Shown: positions 25,266-34,220, numbered from the stretch's first letter. The stretch is DNA of 51,466 nt from Firmicutes bacterium CAG:475 (GCA_000434435.1 FR895540.1:1-51466), one strand, 5' to 3'. Translations and numbers: made by a program. Notes: generated by a model from the letters alone, not told the origin.

Positions 25266-25856
25266 TTATTTGATTTGCGATCTTCTTTGTTCGAGATAGT
25301 TCACGATTTTGTCCGCGCAATCCTCCGCAACGTCGTTTATCACCACAAAGTCGTAATACGGTATGCTTTTTCTTTCGAATTCGATTTCGTCAAGACGTTT
25401 TTTGAGGGAATCGGGCGTTTCGCTTCCTCTGCCGATAAGGCGTTTTTTCAGCTCTTCGAGGGAGGGTGGATTGATGAAAATCGTCACGCAATCGGGATAG
25501 ACCTTCTTGATGTTCATCGCCCCCACGCTGTTGATGTCCAAAAGCACGTCGTAGCCTTGATTGCGTTTGTTTTCCACTTCGCATTTCAAGGTGCCGTAGC
25601 AGTTTGTAAAAGTGCGCGTGTACTCCACAAATTCGTCGTTGTCGACTTTTTTCACAAACTGGTCCTCTGTGACGAAGTAGTAGTCAACGCCCTCTTGCTC
25701 TCCTTTCCTTGGTTTTCTCGAAGTGCAGGACACCGAAAATCTCAAATTCGGCATCTTTTGAAACATCTTTGATATAACCGTGCTTTTGCCCACTCCGCTG
25801 AATCCCGACACGACGATGAGCAATCCTCGATTTTGCATACCGTTTTCCATTTGCAT
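25266..25856 (-). CDS. gmk: guanylate kinase
   Basis: Phosphorylates GMP to GDP, 196 aa from ATG at 25856 (GAGG 11 nt upstream, just after the yicC stop). P-loop GFSGVGKSTVI near residue 17; GMP-binding residues in SCTSRKPRKGEQEGVDYYF; LLDINSVGAMN and NPPSLEELKKRL follow, then the lid. The longer reading from 25907 overlaps yicC. remA, often between yicC and gmk, is absent. Confidence 0.96.
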   Translation of the reverse strand: MQMENGMQNRGLLIVVSGFSGVGKSTVISKMFQKMPNLRFSVSCTSRKPRKGEQEGVDYYFVTEDQFVKKVDNDEFVEYTRTFTNCYGTLKCEVENKRNQGYDVLLDINSVGAMNIKKVYPDCVTIFINPPSLEELKKRLIGRGSETPDSLKKRLDEIEFERKSIPYYDFVVINDVAEDCADKIVNYLEQRRSQIK

Positions 25857-25869
25857 AGTCAAGATTTCC

Positions 25870-26745
25870 TCATTCGATGTTGGCGGCTTGTTCGCGCATT
25901 TTTTCAATTTCGTTCTTTATGGCAAGCACTTCTTTTGTGATGCGCATATCGTTTGCTTTTGATCCGATCGTGTTGGTTTCTCTGTTGAACTCTTGCACGA
26001 GAAAATCCATTTTTCTTCCCACAGGCTCGGTTGCTTCAAGCAGCGAACGCATGTTTGATATGTGAGTTGAAAGCCTTGTGATTTCTTCGTCGATTGCGCA
26101 GTGATCGGCATAAAGAGCAACTTCGGTTGCAAGACGTTGCTTGTCAACGAGCGACGGCTCGACAACCTCGGCAATCCTTGCGTTGAGCAACTCTCTGTAA
26201 TCTTCGACGACTTTGGGCGCAAACTCTTTTATGCGGTCAAGACACGCCTCGATCGTGCCGAGTTTGCTTGCAATGTCCGCTTTTTGAGATTGACCTTCCT
26301 TTTCACGCATAACTTTGAGATTGACAAGTGCTTCGCTGGCCGCTTCGAGCGTCATTTCCGCAAGCAAATCCTCGTCCTCGACGGATTGTTGTCTTGTCAC
26401 GATATCCCCGACGCGCAAAAGCGTTGAAAGAGTGACGTCGTTTGCAAGCCCCGTGCCGTTTTCAAGTTGTCTTACCGCCGTAAGATAGTTGTTTGCAAGC
26501 TCCAAATCGACAGTGTAGGCGCCTTCGTCGGTCGAGCTCTGCTCGTAAGTAAGATAGAGATCTACGTGTCCTCTCGAAATTGCCGACGAAACGGCTTTTT
26601 TCACTCTGTCCTCGACAAAAAGAAAGTTGCGAGGGAGCTTGATATTGCAATCCAAAAATCTGTGATTTACGGTTTTAATCTCTATGGTTATGGTCTTTCC
26701 GTCGCGTTTGGAAACACCTTTGCCATAGCCTGTCATACTGTGCAT
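25870..26745 (-). CDS. yicC: YicC family endoribonuclease
   Basis: 291 aa. MHSMTGYGKG opens the protein as in the family, followed by EIKTVNHRFLD; the C-terminal DUF1732 region ends VQEFNRETNTIGSKA. E. coli YicC has been reported as a ribonuclease acting on small RNAs. Heads the long cluster yicC-gmk-rpoZ-coaBC-priA-def-fmt-rsmB-rlmN-rsgA-rpe; promoter at 26776-26804 and AGGCGG upstream of the start. Confidence 0.94.
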   Translation of the reverse strand: MHSMTGYGKGVSKRDGKTITIEIKTVNHRFLDCNIKLPRNFLFVEDRVKKAVSSAISRGHVDLYLTYEQSSTDEGAYTVDLELANNYLTAVRQLENGTGLANDVTLSTLLRVGDIVTRQQSVEDEDLLAEMTLEAASEALVNLKVMREKEGQSQKADIASKLGTIEACLDRIKEFAPKVVEDYRELLNARIAEVVEPSLVDKQRLATEVALYADHCAIDEEITRLSTHISNMRSLLEATEPVGRKMDFLVQEFNRETNTIGSKANDMRITKEVLAIKNEIEKMREQAANIE

Positions 26746-26775
26746 ATGCGTGCGTCCGCCTAATAATTTTTAGAT

Positions 26776-26804
26776 ATTATATCACAAACGATACGTCATC
26801 GCAA
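26776..26804 (-). promoter_or_regulatory. promoter of the yicC-to-rpe cluster
   Basis: Minus-strand TTGCGA, 17-bp spacer, TATAAT, with a leader of about 25 nt before yicC. Confidence 0.7.
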
Positions 26805-26832
26805 CAACTTGTGCCAACTTTGTGACAAAAAT

Positions 26833-26854
26833 AAAAAGGCAAAAACGCCTTTTT
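26833..26854 (-). terminator. ligA terminator
   Basis: Stem AAAAAGGC / GCCTTTTT with a 6-nt loop, T-rich on both strands, 50 nt after the ligA stop and before the yicC promoter. Confidence 0.8.
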
Positions 26855-26904
26855 AAATTGAAAATCGCAAATTAATTGTAAATTTTGTTGCACACCGCAT
26901 AGGC

Positions 26905-28890
26905 TCAAATGCCAAGACGCCGCTTAAATTCTTCCTCGTCAATGATTTCGATGCCGAGTTTTTGAGCTTTTTCGAGTTTAGAACCCGCATCGTCCCCTGC
27001 AAGCACGAGATTGACGGATTTCGAAACGGATGAAGCAACTTCCCCGCCGTTGTCCTCGATGAGTTTGGTTGCCTCGCCGCGCTTATAGGTCGGAAGCGAG
27101 CCCGTCAGAACTATTTTCATACCCGAAAACACGCCTTGTTTCTCTTCTTTTTCCTCGAATTCTATGCCGCAATCAAGAAGTTTTTGAACAAAATCCGCAT
27201 TGTTAGAATCACGGAAATATGTGAAAATGTTGTTTGCAAGGATTTCGCCTATGCCGTCAACCGCTCCAAGCTCCGCAAACGATGCGTTTTTGAGGTTTTC
27301 AAGCGTTCTAAACCGCTTAACCAAATCTTTTGCGGTCTTTTTGCCTATGCCTTCGATGCCCAATGCGAACAAAAATCTGTCGAGCGTGGTATGTTTAGAT
27401 TTTTCAATCGCGCCGAGCAAATTGTCAATCTTCTTATCACCGAATCCTTCCAGTCCGAACAAGTCAATTGCGGTGATATTCATCAAATCGACCGCATTTT
27501 CGACGTGCGTTTCGTTGTACAAAAGTTCGGCGGTTTTTTCGCTGAATCCGTCGATATCCATTGCGTCTTTGGATGCGAAATGGTCAAGTTTCGATATGAT
27601 TTGCGGGGCGCAGTTATCCCCAGTGCAGTACAAAAATGCACCGACTTCTTTGACGGGAGCGTGGCAAACGGGACATTCCGTCGGCTTTTCAATGGCTTTT
27701 GCGTCGGGATTTTCGATTGCAACGCCCATAATTTCGGGAATTACGTCGTTAGAGCGACGCACGAACACTTTATCACCGATTTTAACTTTCTTTTTTAGAA
27801 TATCTCCGTAGTTGTTGAGTGTTGCTCTCGACACGGTCACTCCACCGATGTCCACGGGGTCTAAAATCGCAATCGGATTGAGTTTTGCGCTTCTTGACAC
27901 TTGCCACTCCACGCCCGAAAGCGTGGTTGTCATCTCCTCCGCTTTAAACTTGTACGCAACCGCCCATTTGGGAAATTTTTCGGTGAGGCCGATCTCTTCT
28001 CTCAATCTCACGTCGTCGACTTTGAACACCACGCCGTCTATGAGATAGTCGAGTTTTTCACGCTTTTCGCCTGTATTGTCGGCATATTGCATTGCCGCTT
28101 GCGCGTCGTTTACTCTTTCGAAATCGCCTTCGGTTTCGAAGCCCTGTTCTTTCAAAAAATCGCGCATTTGCGTTTGCGTTTCGAAAGTTTTGTCACTGTA
28201 ACCGATGTTGTAGGCAAAAAAGGAAAGACCTCTTTGAGCGGTAACTTCGGGATTGAGGTTTCTGATTGCGCCGGCAGCGCCGTTTCTTGCGTTTTTAAGA
28301 GGTTCGGATGCGATTTGATTGTATGCGTTGAGTGCGGAAAGTCGCAAGATGCCTTCGCCTTGAATTTCGATTTTTCCCTTATATTCAATGGTTTTGGGCA
28401 GTTTTTTTATGGTGTTGACTTGCGCCGTTACGACCTCGCCGACTTCACCGTTGCCCCTTGTGGACGCTTTGACGATTTTGCCGTTTTCATACAAAATATT
28501 GAGCGTAAGTCCGTCGAATTTATACTCGCAAGTGAGCGTAGGCAAATATCCCACCGTTTTCACGATGCGGTTGCACCATTCGAAAAACTCCTCTTTCGAT
28601 TGGCACTTGTCAAGGCTGTAAAGTCGCAAAAGATGCTTGGATTGTTCAAACTTACCCTTAGGCGCGCCGCCCACTCTGTGCGTGGGGCTGTCGGGCAAAG
28701 AATAGCCTTCTTCTGCTTCGAGCGCGCGCAATTCGTCGTAAAGACGATCATACTCCGCGTCGGCAACGACGGGAGCGTCCTCTTCGTAATACAGCCTTGC
28801 CCACTCGTTGAGAGTGGACACGAGTTCCTTCATTCTTGCAAGTTTGTCCATATCTCGATTTTGCCCCAATATATTAAGGTCAAACCTCAT
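26905..28890 (-). CDS. ligA: NAD-dependent DNA ligase LigA
   Basis: Seals nicks in replication and repair, 661 aa. Ia domain (DAPVVADAEYDRLYDEL), adenylation lysine in CEYKFDGL near 125, NxxxxxIRNLNP, the four-cysteine Zn finger (CPVCHAPV...CTGDNC), helix-hairpin-helix repeats (GIEGIGKKTA), and a C-terminal BRCT (about 585-661). ATG at 28890 was chosen because a promoter (28897-28923) ends 6 nt before it; the TTG at 28896 lies before the predicted transcript start. A shorter start at 28851 is possible, but no ribosome site supports it. Confidence 0.95.
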   Translation of the reverse strand: MRFDLNILGQNRDMDKLARMKELVSTLNEWARLYYEEDAPVVADAEYDRLYDELRALEAEEGYSLPDSPTHRVGGAPKGKFEQSKHLLRLYSLDKCQSKEEFFEWCNRIVKTVGYLPTLTCEYKFDGLTLNILYENGKIVKASTRGNGEVGEVVTAQVNTIKKLPKTIEYKGKIEIQGEGILRLSALNAYNQIASEPLKNARNGAAGAIRNLNPEVTAQRGLSFFAYNIGYSDKTFETQTQMRDFLKEQGFETEGDFERVNDAQAAMQYADNTGEKREKLDYLIDGVVFKVDDVRLREEIGLTEKFPKWAVAYKFKAEEMTTTLSGVEWQVSRSAKLNPIAILDPVDIGGVTVSRATLNNYGDILKKKVKIGDKVFVRRSNDVIPEIMGVAIENPDAKAIEKPTECPVCHAPVKEVGAFLYCTGDNCAPQIISKLDHFASKDAMDIDGFSEKTAELLYNETHVENAVDLMNITAIDLFGLEGFGDKKIDNLLGAIEKSKHTTLDRFLFALGIEGIGKKTAKDLVKRFRTLENLKNASFAELGAVDGIGEILANNIFTYFRDSNNADFVQKLLDCGIEFEEKEEKQGVFSGMKIVLTGSLPTYKRGEATKLIEDNGGEVASSVSKSVNLVLAGDDAGSKLEKAQKLGIEIIDEEEFKRRLGI

Positions 28891-28896
28891 TTTCAA

Positions 28897-28923
28897 GTTA
28901 TATCAAATCGGCGTTCGTGTCAA
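28897..28923 (-). promoter_or_regulatory. promoter of ligA, leaderless
   Basis: Minus-strand TTGACA, 15-bp spacer (a little short), TATAAC. The seventh base after the -10 is the A of the ligA ATG, so the mRNA would start at the start codon. Confidence 0.65.
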
Positions 28924-28975
28924 TATACATTTTTCTACAAATGCGCTTTTCGAACATCTAACGGACTTGATTGTT

Positions 28976-31213
28976 CTATTCTTCGTCGTTTTTGCCGATG
29001 ATTTTAAGACTTGCCGCAGCGATGGCAAGCGAAAATCTTTTTACGCCCAAGCCCTTAAACGCAATTGCCGCAATCTTATCCTCGCCGTCGCCGCTCGTTT
29101 GAATTATAATGCCTCTTCCGAACTTCGTATGTTCGACTACGGTATCCTTTTTGAATTGAGAATAGTCGACATTCGAAGATTTTTTCGGCGTTTCGAGAGT
29201 CGATTTCGAAAAACCGTTCGACAGATTCTTTTTGAACGCCGACGTTTGAGGATTGTTTACGCCGAGTTTTATGCGATCGGACGTGTCGAAAGTCGGTTGC
29301 GAATATGATGAGTTGGTGTATCTCATCGACGACTTAAATCCGCTCATTTCGCCCACGAATCTGCTCTTTGGCAAGTATTCCGTTCTTCCGAAACGATAGC
29401 GTTGGCGGGCGTTGAGCACAAACAACTTTTTGCGTGCGCGCGTTATGGCAACGTACATAAGTCTGCGCTCTTCTTCCACGTCCCCTGCGGTAATCGCTCT
29501 TTGAGTCGGGAAAATCCCATCCTCGAGCGCAACCAAAAACACGTCGTCGAATTCAAGACCTTTCACTGCGTGTATGGTTGCAATCGTGACGTAATCTTCA
29601 CTGTTCATTTCGTCGGTGTCTGACACGAGCGCGACGGATTGCATAAAGTCGGATATGCCTGCTCCGTCGTTGTCTTGTTCGAATTGTTGCACGGCGGAAA
29701 CGAGTTCTTCGATATTTTCCAGTCTGTTTGCGTCGTCCGGCTCTTGACTTTGCGACAGCGCGCTTTCGAGTCCGCTGCGCCTAATGACGTATTGCATAAA
29801 CTCAACCGCCTGCATTTGTTTTGAAAATTGCACCAAATCCGTTGCGATTTGCGAGAAAGAAGCAAGTTTTTTTGCGGTGTTCGGCGTGAGCCATTCGGGA
29901 TTGACAAGCACGCTGAAAAGCGTCGTATCGTGCGCCTTTGCAACCTCTTGCAACTCTTGCACCGCCGTGTTGCCGATGCCGCGCTTGGGATAGTTGACGA
30001 CACGCAAAATGCTGTCGTTGTCGCTCGGATTTATTGCAAGACGAACGTATGCCAAAGCGTCTTTGATTTCCTTGCGTTCGTAAAATCTGAACCCACCGAA
30101 AACCCTGTACGGTATTCCGTGCAAATTAAACTCTTCTTCAAATTGTCTGGTGACCGAGTTTGCACGCACCAAAACCGCCATATCGCTGTATTTTTCGCCG
30201 TTTCTGTGCAAAGTGTTTATGGTTCGCGCGACCTGCGTCGCTTCGTCTCGATCGTTGTACGCCTCGTAATACTCGATGCTGTTGTCGTCCTTAATTTCGC
30301 TCCAAAGGTTCTTTTCGTTGCGGTTGGAGTTGTTTTTTATGACGTTGTTTGCGGCTTTCAGAATGGACGTCGTGCTGCGATAATTCTGTTCGAGCTTATA
30401 AACCTTTGCGCCGGGAAAATCCTTCGGGAAATCCAAAATATTGCGGATTTCCGCGCCGCGCCAGCTGTAAATGGACTGATCTTCGTCGCCAACTACAAAC
30501 AAGTTTCCGCTCTTTTTCGAGAGCAGTTTTACAATGTCGTATTGCAGTTTGTTGGTGTCCTGAAACTCGTCTACGCAAATGTATTGGAATCGTCTTTGAT
30601 ACTTTTCGAGAACGTCGGGACACTCCGAGAAAAGTTTTACGGTTTTGAGGAGCAAATCGTCAAAATCCATGCAGTTGCACTTTTTGAGTTCCTCTTCGTA
30701 ACGTGCGTAGACCTGATATATATTGTATGCGTCGTTGTCGTCGTTTTTGATTGCGTCGTAATACGCCTCAGGTGACAAAGCAAGCGTTTTGGCACGTGAA
30801 ATATGCCACAAATAATCGCCTTTGTTTTTGGGATCGGCTTGCGGATAATCTTGCAATACGCGCTTGACTACTCTTTCGCTTTCAAGGTCGGTATAAATGG
30901 TAAAATCGGTGGAATATCCGATTCTGTCCGCATCGTATCTGAGCATGCGAGCGCACATCGAGTGGAACGTGCTCGTCCAGACGCTTTGTGAGCCGATGTA
31001 TCTTTCGATACGCTCTTTCATCTCGTTGGCGGCTTTGTTTGTGAAAGTGATTGCCAAAATGTTATAAGGGTCGACGCCAGTCTCGATGAGATGGCAAACC
31101 CTTGCGGTAAGCACGCGAGTTTTTCCGCTCCCCGCGCCCGCAATAACCAAAACCGCGCCTTCGGTGTCGTTGACGGCGGCAAGTTGCTGTGGATTGAGAT
31201 TGAAGTTGTTCAT
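28976..31213 (-). CDS. pcrA: UvrD/PcrA family DNA helicase
   Basis: SF1A helicase for repair and plasmid or fork maintenance, 745 aa. Motif Ia/Q region LNPQQLAAVN; Walker A AGAGSGKTRVL near 30; VDEFQDTN near 225; GDEDQSIYSWRGA near 250; motif IV LEQNYRS; motif VI VAITRARKKLFV near 565. A Tudor-like C-terminal domain (HTKFGRGII) is the PcrA feature that binds RNA polymerase. ATG at 31213 was chosen to match the family start; the TTG at 31228 is also open. No Shine-Dalgarno. Confidence 0.96.
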   Translation of the reverse strand: MNNFNLNPQQLAAVNDTEGAVLVIAGAGSGKTRVLTARVCHLIETGVDPYNILAITFTNKAANEMKERIERYIGSQSVWTSTFHSMCARMLRYDADRIGYSTDFTIYTDLESERVVKRVLQDYPQADPKNKGDYLWHISRAKTLALSPEAYYDAIKNDDNDAYNIYQVYARYEEELKKCNCMDFDDLLLKTVKLFSECPDVLEKYQRRFQYICVDEFQDTNKLQYDIVKLLSKKSGNLFVVGDEDQSIYSWRGAEIRNILDFPKDFPGAKVYKLEQNYRSTTSILKAANNVIKNNSNRNEKNLWSEIKDDNSIEYYEAYNDRDEATQVARTINTLHRNGEKYSDMAVLVRANSVTRQFEEEFNLHGIPYRVFGGFRFYERKEIKDALAYVRLAINPSDNDSILRVVNYPKRGIGNTAVQELQEVAKAHDTTLFSVLVNPEWLTPNTAKKLASFSQIATDLVQFSKQMQAVEFMQYVIRRSGLESALSQSQEPDDANRLENIEELVSAVQQFEQDNDGAGISDFMQSVALVSDTDEMNSEDYVTIATIHAVKGLEFDDVFLVALEDGIFPTQRAITAGDVEEERRLMYVAITRARKKLFVLNARQRYRFGRTEYLPKSRFVGEMSGFKSSMRYTNSSYSQPTFDTSDRIKLGVNNPQTSAFKKNLSNGFSKSTLETPKKSSNVDYSQFKKDTVVEHTKFGRGIIIQTSGDGEDKIAAIAFKGLGVKRFSLAIAAASLKIIGKNDEE

Positions 31214-31236
31214 AGCGTAATCATACAACCTTTTAT

Positions 31237-31252
31237 GCGACGTTTTCGTCGC
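31237..31252 (-). promoter_or_regulatory. hairpin in the pcrA leader
   Basis: GCGACG-AAAA-CGTCGC on the minus strand, between the promoter and the pcrA start. A stable tetraloop hairpin of unknown role. Confidence 0.5.
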
Positions 31253-31266
31253 AATGAACTACGTCT

Positions 31267-31295
31267 AATATACCACATCTTGTGGCGTTTATCAA
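31267..31295 (-). promoter_or_regulatory. promoter of pcrA
   Basis: Minus-strand TTGATA, 17-bp spacer, TATATT, giving a leader of about 45 nt. A second -10-like TATGAT lies 6 nt before the ATG but lacks a -35. Confidence 0.6.
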
Positions 31296-31345
31296 TTTAT
31301 AATTGAAAATAGCGCGATTTTTGACAAAAAAAGTTTGTCGGAATA

Positions 31346-31374
31346 TTGATTTAAGCAAACAAATATGATATTAT
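31346..31374 (+). promoter_or_regulatory. promoter of leader peptide and YegP-like gene
   Basis: TTGATT, 17-bp spacer, TATTAT; predicted start near 31381, 26 nt before the leader peptide ATG. Confidence 0.6.
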
Positions 31375-31406
31375 ATTCATATCTTGGATTATAGAGGAGT
31401 TTTTTC

Positions 31407-31457
31407 ATGCAAAAAATTCTTCTGTTTTCCGTGCGGAGGAATTTATTTTTATGGTAA
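31407..31457 (+). CDS. 16-residue leader peptide coupled to the next gene
   Basis: Short frame MQKILLFSVRRNLFLW with an excellent ribosome site (AGAGGAG, 7 nt spacing). Its stop TAA overlaps the start of the downstream gene (ATGGTAA), so ribosomes finishing it arrive at the next start, and the downstream GGAGGA lies inside its coding sequence. This arrangement indicates translational coupling or translation-dependent control. Sequence is hydrophobic with an internal Arg-Arg; no amino-acid run suggests classic attenuation. Confidence 0.65.
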   Translation: MQKILLFSVRRNLFLW

Positions 31458-33100
31458 ATTTTGATGAAATCGATTTTTTGGAAAGTGAAATCGTCGATGA
31501 CGATGACAATGCCCCTGTCGGCACTTTGATACATATCACCGATGACGGCAAAGTAGAAGAAATCAAACCCGAAACACAATCCGCCCTTTCGTACAATTCT
31601 CTCGAGTCGACGGACAAAACCGCCGGTTCAACCGACGATATACAAGAAAAATCCGATGAACTTCCCTCCGACGCCGACAAGACCGAATCGGCTGACGCTC
31701 TCGACGTCACGACAACAGACTTGCAAGACGATCAACACGATCTAGTCGAAGACGCATCGGAGCAAATTGTCGACGAAGATGTCGTAACGCCCGTTGACGA
31801 AACGCCTGTTGAGGAGTTGAAAGCGGAACCCGAAAACGAGAATTTGCCGGTTGTCGAAACTCCGCAAGATATTGAAATCTCCGATTCCGAAGAAAACGAT
31901 TCGCTTGGAAACACAGCCGAGCCGACTGTCGACGAGAATGCACAAGACGCTCAACCCGTTCAATCTGTCGAAGAACCCGTTGCCGAAGTCGTGCAAGACG
32001 CCGTCGAGCAGAACGAACAGGCTCCTGTTGCAGACCAAAACATGCAAGAAGAAGCAACCGAAACTGCCGAACCGGTCATCGATACTACTCCCAAGCCCGT
32101 TAAGAAAAGAAAACCCGCCCAAAAGAAAGTTGCCGAGCCTGCTCCCGTCCTCAATGACGAAGCTCACAAAACGGCTCTCAACCTCAAGAGCGGAAAATCC
32201 GTCAACGATGAGTTGTTCGACACGAATTTCGAAGTCGAGAAACCTGCAAAAACAAAGGTTGTATCCACAAAGAAGAAACAGGAAAAAGCAGAGGATTTGT
32301 GGGCTGTCGCTACAGTCGTAAAGCCCAAGAAAGAGATCGCAACCGCCGAAGAAAAAACGGAAGTCAAGTCTGCAAACAAATCTTCAAAGTCCGCGCCCAA
32401 AGCGCAAAAGCAGTCCGACGATGCACAAGTTGCCACCAAAAAGACCGCATCCAAAAAGTCAACAAAAGTTGAAAATACAAAAACACCTACGGAGGAAAAG
32501 AAAGTGGCAAAAGCAACGGACAAAACAACCAAACCGGTTCAAGAAGAAAAACCCGTGAAAGCAACCAATACTGCAAAAGCTCAAAAAGAAACTCCCGTCA
32601 AAGAAACGGCTGTAAAAGAATCTCCCGTCAAAGGAGATAACGCTCCCAAAGCAACGAAAACCGTCGAAAAGGATGAGGAAACCGTCCTCGTTGAAGGCGA
32701 AGGCAAAGTTCACGGCAAATACGTCATCAAAAAGACGGACAAAGGCAACTTTGTGTTTAAGCTTTTCTCCTCCAACTATAGAGTCGTGGCAATCGGCGCA
32801 CAAGCCTACACCACTCTCGGCGCAGCTAAAATCGGCGTGCAAAGCATCATCAACAACGCAGAAAAAGCCCCCGTCGAAAACCAAACGCTCAAAAATTACG
32901 AAACCCTCAAATTCCCCAAATGGGAAATTTATCTCGACAAAAAAGGCGAATATCGTCTTCGTTTGTACGCAACCAACGGCAGCCTCATCGCAACCACCAA
33001 CGACGGTTATGCGGACATCAGCGGCGCAAAGAACGGCATTGCCGCAGTTGCAAGAGCAAGCAAGGGTTGCGCAATCGTGAGAAACGACAACCTTTGGTAA
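31451..33100 (+). CDS. long disordered protein with C-terminal YegP-like (DUF1508) repeats
   Basis: 549 aa. Residues 1-210 are strongly acidic and Pro/Val/Glu-rich; about 210-420 is Lys/Ala/Thr-rich and basic, resembling histone-H1-like tails. Two DUF1508/YegP-type repeats close the protein (about 422-471, GKYVIKKTDKGNFVFKLF; and about 488-549, WEIYLDKKGEYRLRLYATNG...GAKNGI). YegP domains are small beta-alpha folds of unknown function. No signal peptide or membrane segment, so cytoplasmic. GGAGGA lies 10 nt before ATG. Terminator follows. Function unknown; the acid/base block layout could suit binding to nucleic acid or ribosomes. Confidence 0.82.
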   Translation: MVNFDEIDFLESEIVDDDDNAPVGTLIHITDDGKVEEIKPETQSALSYNSLESTDKTAGSTDDIQEKSDELPSDADKTESADALDVTTTDLQDDQHDLVEDASEQIVDEDVVTPVDETPVEELKAEPENENLPVVETPQDIEISDSEENDSLGNTAEPTVDENAQDAQPVQSVEEPVAEVVQDAVEQNEQAPVADQNMQEEATETAEPVIDTTPKPVKKRKPAQKKVAEPAPVLNDEAHKTALNLKSGKSVNDELFDTNFEVEKPAKTKVVSTKKKQEKAEDLWAVATVVKPKKEIATAEEKTEVKSANKSSKSAPKAQKQSDDAQVATKKTASKKSTKVENTKTPTEEKKVAKATDKTTKPVQEEKPVKATNTAKAQKETPVKETAVKESPVKGDNAPKATKTVEKDEETVLVEGEGKVHGKYVIKKTDKGNFVFKLFSSNYRVVAIGAQAYTTLGAAKIGVQSIINNAEKAPVENQTLKNYETLKFPKWEIYLDKKGEYRLRLYATNGSLIATTNDGYADISGAKNGIAAVARASKGCAIVRNDNLW

Positions 33101-33130
33101 ATTTTACCGAAAATTTGATAAACTGCTTGT

Positions 33131-33160
33131 AGAAAAAGGACGATTAACGTCCTTTTTCTA
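33131..33160 (+). terminator. terminator of the YegP-like gene
   Basis: Perfect 12-bp stem AGAAAAAGGACG / CGTCCTTTTTCT with loop ATTAA, 30 nt after the stop codon. Confidence 0.88.
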
Positions 33161-33325
33161 TGTCGATTTTCAATAATACTCGACCAAAATGAATGGTATT
33201 ATCAAACCGCAAAGAACGCCGGAACTTGCGCGGCACACTTCGTCATAACTCTCCCGGACGTCACCGAATAGTTTTTGCGATACCGCAAAGAAATCTAATC
33301 TTATTCGTTACAAGTTAAAAACAAA
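33161..33325. other. unexplained 165-bp intergenic island between two terminators
   Basis: No gene or known RNA recognised. The segment is GC-richer than the flanks, contains CCGCAAAGAA near its left part and TTTGCG-ATAC-CGCAAA near its right, and the left CGCAAA can pair with the right TTTGCG. It may be a small RNA or decayed sequence. Confidence 0.3.
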
Positions 33326-33358
33326 TGCAAAAGACCTCCGAAACGGAGGCCTTTTGCA
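33326..33358 (-). terminator. terminator of the 33376-33948 gene
   Basis: Long stem TGCAAAAG-a-CCTCCG / CGGAGG-c-CTTTTGCA with a 3-nt loop, T-rich on the minus strand beyond it, 17 nt after the stop codon. Confidence 0.85.
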
Positions 33359-33375
33359 AAAAATCTGACGTTGAT

Positions 33376-33948
33376 TTATTCTTCAATATCGTTAGTGTTT
33401 GCGCCTTGGTCAGATAGCTCGCTATTCTCTACTTGCTCAACGCTTATCTCCTTGATTGCAAGCGTTTTGAAAACCGCGCTTACTCCTCTGAAAATCGAAA
33501 CTGCAAGCAACACGCACGCTCCCGCAACGAGCGTCGCATCGTTTCCGCACTGCGTGAAATCGTATATCGCACCGACAAAGAAAATACCCATTGCCGCATA
33601 GTTAAATCCTGCGGCGATTTTAAGCATGTTAAGTCTGTTTTTCAGTGCCGAAAAGTCTTTGTTGACGGATCGTAGCGTAATCACCGTCCCGACAAGGGAT
33701 ATAAGCATGGCAATCAAGCAAATAATTCCCACGACAATCGACAAAACGCCCAAAATGCCTGTGGCAAACGCTCCGCCAATCTCTTGGATTGCGCCCGACA
33801 TGTTGTCCTCACCGCCGGATACGTCAGTGTTTAGCAGCACCGCTCCGAATATAAAAAACAATATCGCAAGCACAAAATATGCAAACGAACTCAATGCGTC
33901 CATAATCCCGGACGACAGAATCTTCGGTCTGGATTTTGAATAAGTCAT
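33376..33948 (-). CDS. four-helix membrane protein, unknown
   Basis: 190 aa with about four hydrophobic helices (roughly 17-40, 62-92, 107-130, 137-157), a short glycine/aspartate loop (TDVSGGEDN) after the first, and an acidic C-terminal tail (EQVENSELSD). I do not recognise the family. GGAGGGA lies 5 nt before ATG. Monocistronic, with its own terminator; convergent with the YegP-like gene. Confidence 0.8.
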   Translation of the reverse strand: MTYSKSRPKILSSGIMDALSSFAYFVLAILFFIFGAVLLNTDVSGGEDNMSGAIQEIGGAFATGILGVLSIVVGIICLIAMLISLVGTVITLRSVNKDFSALKNRLNMLKIAAGFNYAAMGIFFVGAIYDFTQCGNDATLVAGACVLLAVSIFRGVSAVFKTLAIKEISVEQVENSELSDQGANTNDIEE

Positions 33949-34079
33949 AATCTCCCTCCTAAAAATATTTTAGCAAGAAGAAACGAAAATTTCAATAGGT
34001 CAATCTGCTGTCAGAATTGATAAACGTAACAAACCAAGATTTTTATCCGCAAAATGAAAAAAATTATCTTTTCAACCGC

Positions 34080-34108
34080 TTGTCAAAAACTCTTTTTTGA
34101 TATATAAT
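34080..34108 (+). promoter_or_regulatory. promoter of the tRNA-Ser locus
   Basis: TTGTCA, 17-bp spacer, TATAAT; predicted start near 34115, so the primary transcript has a leader of about 165 nt carrying palindromes and a tRNA-like remnant before the tRNA. Confidence 0.7.
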
Positions 34109-34126
34109 CCATATCGTTGGGTTTGA

Positions 34127-34187
34127 GGGGACAGTCCCCCGTGAACAGTTGGAGGAAATGGTTTTGTTTTCCATTGGCTTCCAACTG
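34127..34187 (+). repeat. REP-like pair of palindromes upstream of tRNA-Ser
   Basis: GGGGAC-A-GTCCCC (34127-34139) is followed by a longer interrupted stem CAGTTGGA ... TCCAACTG (34146-34187, with inner AATGG/CCATT). The layout recalls REP-type elements mobilised by Y1 transposases in other bacteria. Other genomic copies cannot be checked here. Confidence 0.45.
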
Positions 34188-34220
34188 CCACCCACTTGTA
34201 AAAATTTCATACTATCTCTT

